From CBDUQI01 sp965369325 (lineage in GTDB: Bacteria > Pseudomonadota > Gammaproteobacteria > Steroidobacterales > JBCBZW01): DNA of 13,217 nt. Under the pieces are notes generated by a model. It did no database searches. It saw only the letters and a program-made list of their open reading frames with translations, and was not told where the DNA came from. The stretch is from assembly GCA_965369325.1 (NCBI GenBank), contig CBDUQI010000160.1:1-13217 (forward strand), in the 5' to 3' direction. Below, piece after piece: positions 1-5,599 of this stretch. The translations under genes were made by a program, and so were the position numbers. Numbering within the stretch: position 1 is the first letter of the stretch; every line of letters begins with the position of its first letter.

Positions 1-881
1 GCTGTTGCTAACGAGCTCATGAGGCCAATCACGCTCGCCCCGATAGAAGTTAAGAGTAGCGCCGCGCCCCAACGACGCTTTCGCGCCGTAGGCTCGTTCT
101 CCATGATCTTGCTAAGCCTCATCTTGACATTTCTATGACGCGTAGAGCTGAGCTGGGCCGTTGGACATGGCAGCGATCTTCCGACTTCACCGCTTGGCCG
201 CTGAATGCTTAGCAAGAGCGCGGCATAGGTTTTCCGCTCCGCTTTTGTGAGTAATTTTGTTGCCGCTTGATCGGCGCGTAACTCAATCGATTGACGCCAT
301 TGCCGGACGAGATAGCTTAGCCCCGGAGTTCGCAGCATCACGTCCTGTAAAAGTAAGAGGAATAATGTAAGTTCCGCGTCATAGTGGCGTAGATGGGTGC
401 GTTCATGTCGTGTCAACGCTGTTGCAATCTGAAGCCCATGAGGAATTACGACCGCTCTACGTGGCCAGGACAGCGTTAAGGGGGGTACCTCGGCAGTCGT
501 TGTGAAGACATCGGGCTGCGTTGTCGGCATGAGAGGCAGGCGTTGTAAACGAGACCATCGCCATACGGTTCGGATAATGAGTAAGAGGCTAAGGCCCATA
601 TAGATCGTAAAAAAATTCAGGAGCCCAGGACCTTCTGCTGGGCTTTTTCCGACTTCTGTCGGGATCAGTTCGAGTATCTTTATGTCCGGAACACTGATGG
701 CTGCGCTGAAAGGCACTAAGTACAGAACGCCCGGTAAAAAGCTGAGGATGATCAACGCTAACCAAATATTTGGCGCGGGAAAACTCGCCCCAACCCGTCC
801 ATCACCATCGCGTTGCAAAATCCAGGCGCCGCCCGCAACGACCAGACTCCATAGATGGACAAGGACCAGAGCCTTAATCAT
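1..881 (-). CDS. M56 (BlaR1/MecR1-type) membrane metallopeptidase, 3' end beyond window
   Basis: Translating the minus strand from the ATG at 881 gives an open frame of 293 codons with no stop before base 1, so the C-terminus is missing. Hydrophobic segments lie at about residues 1-22, 38-60, 86-108 and 270-290. Between the third and fourth is the zinc site: HERTH at 159-163 (HExxH pattern, with Glu160 as expected catalytic base) and a downstream Glu200 in IELRAD as expected third ligand. A basic RHRNVKMRL segment at 249-257 resembles the conserved patch after the protease core. In the family such proteins sense a signal (beta-lactams in BlaR1/MecR1) and trigger cleavage of the partner repressor. 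The start overlaps the stop of the upstream BlaI-like gene by 8 nt, so the two form an operon. The ligand is unknown: any C-terminal sensor or TonB-like domain is off the window. The fold call is firm; the signal is not inferable. Confidence 0.85.
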   Translation of the reverse strand, partial: MIKALVLVHLWSLVVAGGAWILQRDGDGRVGASFPAPNIWLALIILSFLPGVLYLVPFSAAISVPDIKILELIPTEVGKSPAEGPGLLNFFTIYMGLSLLLIIRTVWRWSRLQRLPLMPTTQPDVFTTTAEVPPLTLSWPRRAVVIPHGLQIATALTRHERTHLRHYDAELTLFLLLLQDVMLRTPGLSYLVRQWRQSIELRADQAATKLLTKAERKTYAALLLSIQRPSGEVGRSLPCPTAQLSSTRHRNVKMRLSKIMENEPTARKRRWGAALLLTSIGASVIGLMSSLAT

Positions 882-1245
882 CGTCAAATCCTTCGTTGAG
901 AAGGCGGTCCAATTCCAACCACTCTTCTTCGGATAACATTTTGCTATCGTGAAAGGCGGCGGTAGGAAGCGGGCCTTTCATTTCCAAGACTGTGTCGAAG
1001 AACTCGCGCATTACCCCTGACAATGTGTGCGCTTTACTTTCAACCGGGCTGTAAACACGGACCCCATGCTTGGTATCTAGTCGCAGCAGAGATTTGTCCA
1101 CCATCCGGGACAATGTCGTGCGGGTCGTCGAAAACGACCAGTCTAATTGGGGGCCAACTTTTTCCTGTATCTCTCGTGCAGATAAAGGTGCTTCAGTCCA
1201 AAGGACTTTCAGGATCGCAAGTTCAGATTTACTGGGTTGTGTCAT
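874..1245 (-). CDS. BlaI/MecI/CopY-family winged-helix repressor
   Basis: This 123-residue protein matches BlaI/MecI repressors in length and layout. The N-terminus SELAILKVLW is the usual first helix. A winged helix covers about residues 15-68, with the recognition region around STTRTTLSRMVDKSLL and a wing ending in VRVYSPV. The C-terminal helix, EEEWLELDRLLNEG, is the likely dimerisation element. Residues Ala97-Phe98 sit where staphylococcal BlaI is cut (Asn-Phe), so they are a candidate cleavage point; this is inference from alignment by eye. The ATG at 1245 is the only reasonable start, because the frame meets a stop a few codons upstream without another start codon. No Shine-Dalgarno is visible before it. 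The gene is followed by the M56 peptidase with an 8-nt overlap, the standard repressor/antirepressor pair. It probably represses its own operon through the palindrome at 1251-1271. No beta-lactamase gene is visible here. Confidence 0.88.
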   Translation of the reverse strand: MTQPSKSELAILKVLWTEAPLSAREIQEKVGPQLDWSFSTTRTTLSRMVDKSLLRLDTKHGVRVYSPVESKAHTLSGVMREFFDTVLEMKGPLPTAAFHDSKMLSEEEWLELDRLLNEGFDDD

Positions 1246-1250
1246 GTATA

Positions 1251-1271
1251 GACATATACGTTACATATGTC
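1251..1271. promoter_or_regulatory. Candidate BlaI-type operator palindrome
   Basis: The arms GACATAT (1251-1257) and ATATGTC (1265-1271) form a perfect 7-bp inverted repeat around a 7-base spacer. Inside it, 1262-1271 reads TACATATGTC, which differs at one base from the TACA-N2-TGTA pattern found in staphylococcal bla/mec operators. A related half-site (GTCATATACG on the minus strand, 1300-1309) and GTCATGTATA at 1241-1250 flank it. The palindrome lies 6 nt upstream of the repressor ATG, where binding would block transcription. Confidence 0.6.
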
Positions 1272-1282
1272 ACATGAGTCAA
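1253..1282 (-). promoter_or_regulatory. Candidate promoter of the repressor/M56 operon, giving a leaderless transcript
   Basis: On the minus strand TTGACT (1282-1277) is a 5/6 match to a sigma70 -35 box. After 18 nt comes TATATG (1258-1253) as a weak -10 box. The predicted transcription start falls within a base or two of the ATG at 1245, so the mRNA would have no leader, which fits the absence of a ribosome-binding site. The -10 lies inside the operator palindrome. Confidence 0.45.
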
Positions 1283-1644
1283 GCTTTCGTTGGAAATATG
1301 CGTATATGACGTACTGGGAAGGGGAACTATTTTTTTCAAAACAATGACTAGAGTCAGTCTATTCCGATTTAACCTCTATATTGCCGTAGATCCGGTGGTA
1401 AGCCTGAAGCTCAGAAAATCGCGAGCATGTACCGCCCCAAGGCAATAACCAAAGAGTAATCCGTGGCTGTATCGTGATACTGGTGGTATCCACCTCTATC
1501 ACGGCTAGGCAGGTATATAGGTACTTTTCCTTTGGCGTTGAACACACTTTCTCGAATCCAATTCGGGATGGTCAAAGCGTATTTGGGCGCAATCTCGGAG
1601 CTTTGGAGGCACAGCCTTAAGCTATCGCTGTAAGGCATTGATTT
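1283..1644. other. Low-GC gene-poor stretch between the repressor promoter and tRNA-Lys
   Basis: No intact gene is recognisable in this stretch. GC is low at its left end (20 of 60 bases at 1321-1380). It contains a possible degraded transposase fragment on the minus strand (listed separately) and, just past the tRNA 3' end, a small inverted repeat with arms GCCTTA (1613-1618) and TAAGGC (1630-1635) that lacks a following T-run on either strand. It joins the GC-rich core to the accessory flank. Confidence 0.5.
1345..1640 (-). pseudogene. Possible decayed IS5-type transposase N-terminal fragment
   Basis: Read on the minus strand, three pieces resemble the start of IS5/IS903-type transposases in the right order. 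First is KYALTIPNWIRESVF (compare the usual KYxIxNWxxYN), then PSRDRGGYHQYHDTA (compare RGxxxxYSDxA). After a shift of reading frame near 1420 comes FLSFRLTTG (compare LSLRQTTGF). The catalytic DDE part is absent and no terminal inverted repeats are visible, so this would be a 5' remnant only. The resemblance is by memory and eye over short motifs, and chance is possible. If real, it marks insertion activity next to the tRNA 3' end. Confidence 0.33.
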
Positions 1645-1720
1645 TGGTGGGTCGTGCAGGATTCGAACCTGCGACCAGCGGATTAAAAGTCCGATGCTCT
1701 ACCAACTGAGCTAACGACCC
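1645..1720 (-). tRNA. tRNA-Lys, anticodon UUU, with encoded CCA
   Basis: The minus strand from 1720 folds as a complete tRNA. The acceptor arms are GGGTCGT and ACGACCC, followed by discriminator A at 1648 and an encoded CCA at 1647-1645. The D arm holds AGCTCAGTTGGTAGAGC, the anticodon loop is CTTTTAA with anticodon TTT at 1687-1685, and the T arm holds GGTTCGAATCC. It decodes AAA/AAG. It lies downstream of the queC operon on the same strand, as in Pseudomonas, where this tRNA is an integration target. No second copy of its 3' end is visible in the window. Confidence 0.98.
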
Positions 1721-1747
1721 ACACCATCCCGAGGACCGGGAGCAGCG

Positions 1748-1775
1748 ATAATACTGAAACGCCGGCAGATCACAA
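1748..1775 (-). promoter_or_regulatory. Candidate sigma70 promoter for tRNA-Lys
   Basis: On the minus strand TTGTGA (1775-1770) and TATTAT (1753-1748) are separated by 16 nt. The -10 is followed by the GC-rich stretch CGCTGCTCCCGG, typical of the discriminator of stringently controlled stable-RNA promoters. The predicted start is about 20 nt before the tRNA 5' end. Confidence 0.55.
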
Positions 1776-1891
1776 GAACAAATCGCCAATTTGAGTGAAT
1801 TTTCGCCGATTTCGACGAAACTCCCGATTCTTACTCACTGCACCTATGGCGCTTTCTGGTACATTAGCCAAAAAATGGCAGATTGGTTGGG

Positions 1892-2860
1892 ATGTCCCTT
1901 GCAGATTACATAAAAGAGCTGTACCCGCCTTACAAAGACGAGCTCGCGCGCAGCGACGCCTTTGGCGATGAGAAGGCTGTACAAATCCTCAAAAACAAAG
2001 ATCTGAAGTCGCTCAGGAATTTGTTCGCCTTGATCCCGAGTAATTGGGCGGATCGGTACTTCTACTCGCTGGCAGTGTCGCGTCGTTTTCCGCTGAACCT
2101 GCTCAAAAAGTGGGTGAAGTCGGAGCCCGAGTCGGCAGATGCGCATCTGGTGTACGGGGCGCGCCTCCTGAAGTGGTCTTGGGATGCGCGCGGCTATGGG
2201 CGCGGCGCCACCATCTCCAAGGAGAAGTGGCGTGAGTTCTATCGCCGGCTCGATTTGACCCGCGATGTCTTGGAGAGCTCAATCCGCCTGCATCCGGACG
2301 ATCCAACACCGTGGTCGTACCTAATCATGGTGGGTATCTACAGCCAGTACGGGCAACAGTTTGAGCAAACTTGCTTCGAAGAGGCAGTCGCACGATATCC
2401 GGAGTGCTGGATTGCGCACATGCATCGTTTGACCGGATTGAGCGAAAAATACGGCGGCAGTCACGATGAGATGTTCAACTTCGCGAACGAAGTCGCAGCC
2501 GCCGCCCGGCCGGGCAGCTTGCTCCCCGCGTTACTGATTAAGGCGCAGTCGGAGTACTGGAAATACCTACATAACTTTGATCAAGATCTGCCGGCCGCAG
2601 AAGCGCATCTGACCAATGAGTATGCCCGCTCCGCCGCGCTGCGCGCATATACGCGCACGCTCGGCAGCTACGAATACGATCACCGAGAGTCGATCTTCGC
2701 CAGAATTAACGCTGCGGGTTGGTTTTGTCTTGTCAAAAACAAGGAGCTGCTGAAGAGGGAGCTGATAGCGCTGGACGGCTGTCTATTCGAACGTCATTGG
2801 AATTGGGTAGGCATACTCTACGAACCCGAGTACGCTAGAGAACTGGCGGGACTTGACTAA
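1892..2860 (+). CDS. DUF4034-like helical-repeat protein, function unknown
   Basis: The gene encodes 322 residues with no signal peptide or membrane segment, so it is probably cytoplasmic. The pattern is helical-repeat (TPR-like): DAHLVYGARLLKWSWDARG at 83-101, then a segment starting KEKWREFYRRL at 110-120, then HPDDPTPWSYL at 134-144. An EKYGGSHDEMFNFANE segment follows at 185-200. The W-ARG and GGS-HDEMF-FA signatures are what I associate with DUF4034 proteins, which have no established biochemical role. I chose the ATG at 1892 over the in-frame TTG at 1883; neither has a strong Shine-Dalgarno. The gene is opposite in strand to everything else here, lies between tRNA-Lys and queC, and converges on queC. 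This suggests a later arrival or independent regulation. The family call is from memory of motifs, not a search. Confidence 0.72.
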   Translation: MSLADYIKELYPPYKDELARSDAFGDEKAVQILKNKDLKSLRNLFALIPSNWADRYFYSLAVSRRFPLNLLKKWVKSEPESADAHLVYGARLLKWSWDARGYGRGATISKEKWREFYRRLDLTRDVLESSIRLHPDDPTPWSYLIMVGIYSQYGQQFEQTCFEEAVARYPECWIAHMHRLTGLSEKYGGSHDEMFNFANEVAAAARPGSLLPALLIKAQSEYWKYLHNFDQDLPAAEAHLTNEYARSAALRAYTRTLGSYEYDHRESIFARINAAGWFCLVKNKELLKRELIALDGCLFERHWNWVGILYEPEYARELAGLD

Positions 2861-2910
2861 CCACGAGCGGCGTCGGTATAGGCGAACAGGGACGATACGG
2901 TGCCGGCGCA

Positions 2911-2941
2911 ACGTGTCGCGCGAAAGCGCGCCTCAACACGT
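2911..2941 (+). other. GNRA-capped stem-loop downstream of the DUF4034-like gene
   Basis: The sequence folds as ACGTGT-CGCGC, loop GAAA, then GCGCG-CCTCA-ACACGT. This gives 11 base pairs with a 5-nt bulge on the 3' side and a GAAA tetraloop. Two further pairs are possible past a bulged A at 2910. It begins 50 nt after the stop codon of the plus-strand gene. There is no T-run, so it is not a classic terminator; it could protect an mRNA 3' end. Confidence 0.45.
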
Positions 2942-3405
2942 GCGAAGACAACCCACTCTGGTTGGCTTCGGTACTCGCGGCGACCTACACGGCGCCGTGG
3001 CCGCTGCAGGCTGGCTCGCCAGCACTGCTTAGCGCCAGATGCAAGAATCCCCCATGAAACTACACCTGCCTGGCACACCAGCGATTCGCAAATCGCGCTT
3101 CGTTGGCCCAACGCTTAGCACGTTGCCAACGTTGCGCGTCGTGCGCTCCCAAATCGCTGCCCGAGCACCATACGCAACGGTGCGAGTATCGTGACGATGC
3201 CCACCGCTTTGCCGGTGTGTACCGCCCCTGTTCTAAACCTCTGGTGACGCGTCTTGATCCACCGGGGTAATCACCGGCTACCCGTCTTGCGCGGGCTTGC
3301 CGGTTTGTAATTATTGTGGTGTATCTCAAGCACAAGCCGTGCCAGATACCCAAGTGGCTGTATTACATGCAGTTGAAAACTGTGTTGCAGTGCAGGCTGT
3401 CAAAT

Positions 3406-3424
3406 TCCCCGACGAGTGCGGGGA
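3406..3424 (-). terminator. Weak candidate terminator of the que/tol operon
   Basis: The arms TCCCCG and CGGGGA close a 7-nt loop, starting 8 nt after the queC stop. On the minus strand the stem is followed by ATTTGAC, a poor U-tract. On the plus strand it is followed by CATTCTGTTT, also weak. Position favours termination; the tail does not. Confidence 0.35.
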
Positions 3425-3432
3425 CATTCTGT

Positions 3433-4107
3433 TTAATCCGCGTAGCGGGTGGGGTCCGCCATGCCGGCCTGGGCAAAGCCTTCGCGGCGAAAATGGCAGG
3501 AGTCGCATTGGCCGCAGGCGCGACCGTTCGGATCTGCCTGATAGCACGAGACGGTCTGGGCATAGTCCACGCCCAACTCGATGCCACGCTGGATAATCTG
3601 CGCTTTGGTGAGATCGATCAGTGGCGTGTGTACAGCAAAGCGTTGCCCCTCAACGCCGGCACGGGTGGCAAGCGTCGCCAGCTCGGTGAATTTGGCAATA
3701 AACTCGGGGCGACAATCGGGATAGCCTGAGTAGTCCACTGCGTTGACCCCGATAAATATGTCAACCGCGTCCAGCACCTCTGCCCAACCCAGCGCAACTG
3801 ACAGCATGATGGTATTGCGTGCCGGCACGTAGGTAACGGGGATGCCGGCTTTCAGCTCCGTGGGCACGTCGATAGAAGCATCCGTCAGCGCCGATCCGCC
3901 GATACCACCAAGGTCGACGTCGACCACCCGGTGCTCGCGCGTACTTGCGGCCCGTGCGATCTGTCTCGCGGCATCAAGCTCGACAGCATGACGCTGTCCG
4001 TAACGCACGCTCAGCGCGTAGCAATGGTAGCCTTCGGCCTGCGCCATCGCGAGCACCGTGGTGGAGTCCAGCCCACCCGAGAGCAACACCACTGCTTTTT
4101 TGTTCAT
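3433..4107 (-). CDS. queC: 7-cyano-7-deazaguanine (preQ0) synthase QueC
   Basis: QueC converts 7-carboxy-7-deazaguanine to preQ0 using ATP and ammonia, in the cytoplasmic route to queuosine in tRNA. The 224-residue protein has the family length. The PP-loop ATP site SGGLDS is at 10-15. A C-terminal zinc site is formed by Cys188, Cys198, Cys201 and Cys204 (CYQADPNGRACGQCDSC). The core segments YVPARNTIMLS and GVNAVDYSGYPDCRPEF are characteristic of the family. The ATG at 4107 is preceded by GGAG with 6-nt spacing. It lies 18 nt after queE, which makes its substrate, so the two are co-transcribed. It is the last gene of the minus-strand run. Nothing appears truncated. Confidence 0.97.
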   Translation of the reverse strand: MNKKAVVLLSGGLDSTTVLAMAQAEGYHCYALSVRYGQRHAVELDAARQIARAASTREHRVVDVDLGGIGGSALTDASIDVPTELKAGIPVTYVPARNTIMLSVALGWAEVLDAVDIFIGVNAVDYSGYPDCRPEFIAKFTELATLATRAGVEGQRFAVHTPLIDLTKAQIIQRGIELGVDYAQTVSCYQADPNGRACGQCDSCHFRREGFAQAGMADPTRYAD

Positions 4108-4125
4108 GTCATTCTCCGCGCCAGA

Positions 4126-4803
4126 CTAAACGCCTTGCGCGTCGCCCCACAGCACTTTGTGCAACTGCAACTGAAAGCGCACGTCTAGTTTGTCCTGCAA
4201 AATCCACGCGGCGAGGTCCGCGGGCTTCACCTCCTCGAAGCTGGGCGAGAACAACACCTCACAGCGCGCGCTTAACCCGTGCGTGTCACACGCCTCGCGC
4301 GCCCAGTCGTAGTCCTCGCGGCTACAGATCACAAACTTCACCGCATCTTGCGGGCGCAGGTGCTCAATGTTCTCCCACAGATTCCGCGCCGACTCGTTGG
4401 AGCCGGGGGTCTTTAAGTCCATCACCCGCTGCACCCGCGAGTCCAGCGCCGCGATATCGTAGGCGCCGCTGGTTTCGACCGACACCCGGTAGCCCGCCTC
4501 ACACAACTTCTGCATCAGCGCTGGCGCGCGCTTTTGCGCCAACGGCTCGCCACCTGTCACACATACGTAGCGTGCACCGAAGCTGCCTACCTGGCCCAGA
4601 ATGTCTTCAAAGCTCATCCACTGCCCGCCATGAAAGGCGTAGGCCGTATCGCAGTATTGGCAACGCAATGGACAGCCGGTGAGGCGCACGAACACCGTCG
4701 GGCAACCCACCGTGGTGGCCTCGCCCTGCAGAGAATGGAATATCTCGGTGATTTTGAGCCGCTCGTCGCTCAACGCATCGGTACCCGTGCTAACGGCCCT
4801 CAT
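4126..4803 (-). CDS. queE: 7-carboxy-7-deazaguanine synthase QueE (radical SAM)
   Basis: QueE rearranges 6-carboxy-tetrahydropterin into 7-carboxy-7-deazaguanine, the substrate of QueC. The 225-residue protein has the radical SAM cluster motif CPLRCQYC, with Cys44, Cys48 and Cys51 binding a 4Fe-4S cluster. The QueE hallmark EIFHSLQGE is at 20-28, followed by VTGGEPL for SAM binding. The ATG at 4803 lies inside the end of cpoB (14-nt overlap). A GAGGAG sequence is rather far upstream (about 16 nt), so a start at the TTG of Leu11, closer to the usual family N-terminus, cannot be excluded. In E. coli QueE also affects division, so linkage to tol-pal is suggestive only. The linkage of queE/queC to tol-pal is common in gammaproteobacteria. 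Confidence 0.96.
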   Translation of the reverse strand: MRAVSTGTDALSDERLKITEIFHSLQGEATTVGCPTVFVRLTGCPLRCQYCDTAYAFHGGQWMSFEDILGQVGSFGARYVCVTGGEPLAQKRAPALMQKLCEAGYRVSVETSGAYDIAALDSRVQRVMDLKTPGSNESARNLWENIEHLRPQDAVKFVICSREDYDWAREACDTHGLSARCEVLFSPSFEEVKPADLAAWILQDKLDVRFQLQLHKVLWGDAQGV

Positions 4804-5599
4804 TACGCATACGCGTGAGTCGCTCCTCAGCCAGGCGCGCCGCCGTGGTGTTCGGGTACTGCTCGCTCACCTGCTCAAGCGCCTGCCGCGCCTCGCCGAA
4901 GCTGCCCAGCTCGTACTGGCTGTAGCCAATCTTCAGCAGCGCATCCGGCACCTTATTCGAGGCCGGATGCTCGCTCACCACTTGCACAAACTCAGGCAGC
5001 GCGGCTTCAAAATTGGAGGTGACATAATAGCACTCGGCCGCCCAGTAGCGTGACTGCGCAAGTAGTGAACTTTGCGGCCAACTGCTCAGTACCTGCAGAA
5101 ATCCGGCACGCGCCTCATCGTAGCGACGCGCTTTGAGCAATTCGAACGCCGCATTGTACAGCTCCGAATCGCTCATCCCCGCGCCGAGCGCGGCGACGGC
5201 GCCGTCAGATACGCCGTCCATGCTGGGCATAGGTGTCGCTGCCACCGGACGGGCCTCGACTTTGGCAAGCCGATCGTCAATCTGCAAAAACAACTCGCGC
5301 TGACGATCGCGCACGCCATCCATGTCGTTCTGCACATTCTCGACGCTGCCGCGCAGCCCGCGCATGTCCTCGCGCATCGCCTGCACTTCGTTCACGATCT
5401 CAAGCAGGCTGTCGTTACGCAGTTTCTCCTCAACCGTGCCCAGACGCCGCTCAATCTCGCTGATCTTGATCAACAGCGGATCGCCCTCTGCCGGCACCGT
5501 GGTGCAGCCACTCAGCGCGCTCAGCAAGGCCAGCGTGATACCCGCGCGCCCCAGCGTGCGGGCCAACGGCGCCGTGCAAACGGCTCGTTTACCGTACAT
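4790..5599 (-). CDS. cpoB: CpoB (YbgF), Tol-associated coiled-coil/TPR protein, apparent lipoprotein
   Basis: CpoB links the Tol machine to peptidoglycan synthesis by PBP1B at the septum. The protein has a basic N-terminus (KR...R) and a hydrophobic stretch AGITLALLSALSGC. A coiled coil covers about 43-115, a linker rich in Ala/Met/Pro/Gly follows, and three TPR-like units cover about 140-265 (DSELYNAAFELLKARRYDEA, SRYWAAECYYVTSNFEAALP, KIGYSQYELGSFGEARQALE). The segment LSGC at 29-32 looks like a lipobox, with Thr at +2 favouring the outer membrane. E. coli CpoB is instead a soluble periplasmic protein. I chose the ATG at 5599, which overlaps the pal stop by 11 nt; a TTG two codons earlier is the alternative. 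It lies directly after pal, its usual place. Confidence 0.93.
   Translation of the reverse strand: MYGKRAVCTAPLARTLGRAGITLALLSALSGCTTVPAEGDPLLIKISEIERRLGTVEEKLRNDSLLEIVNEVQAMREDMRGLRGSVENVQNDMDGVRDRQRELFLQIDDRLAKVEARPVAATPMPSMDGVSDGAVAALGAGMSDSELYNAAFELLKARRYDEARAGFLQVLSSWPQSSLLAQSRYWAAECYYVTSNFEAALPEFVQVVSEHPASNKVPDALLKIGYSQYELGSFGEARQALEQVSEQYPNTTAARLAEERLTRMRNEGR

Larger units (their letters stand above)
2861..3432. other. Gene-free convergent intergenic region rich in inverted repeats
   Basis: No convincing gene fills these 572 bases between two convergent genes. What is visible is a series of short dyads: 2911-2941 (listed separately), 3010-3023, GCGATT/AATCGC at 3081-3096, CGTTGG/CCAACG at 3101-3113, ACGTTG/CAACGT at 3120-3132, CACCG/CGGTG at 3202-3217, CAGTT/AACTG at 3370-3382, and the hairpin at 3406-3424. 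Frames that stay open here have no recognisable protein motif, and the minus-strand one repeats KRWA because of the CGTTGG repeats. It may be a decayed gene, a repeat element or a terminator zone. Confidence 0.5.

Noticed and set aside
1645..1720. Functional link between queE/queC and the nearby tRNA-Lys
   Set aside because: Queuosine is placed in tRNAs with GUN anticodons (Asp, Asn, His, Tyr), not in tRNA-Lys(UUU), so the adjacency is positional only.
3101..3200. Integron attC site, because of GCCCAAC and palindromes
   Set aside because: No matching GTTRRRY partner at the right spacing, no cassette layout with the upstream gene and no integrase in view.
3058..3252. Plus-strand open stretch with clustered Cys (CQRCASC) suggesting a zinc-binding peptide
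   Set aside because: There is no start codon or ribosome-binding site, the spacing matches no zinc-ribbon I know, and it overlaps palindromes that explain the residues.
3297..3600. Plus-strand frame beginning before the queC 3' end
   Set aside because: It runs antisense into queC, has a TTG start and no known motif.
3945..4682. A 245-codon plus-strand open frame opposite queC and queE
   Set aside because: It is Arg/Ser/Pro-rich, as expected from the antisense of GC-rich coding DNA, while both minus-strand genes show full catalytic motifs.
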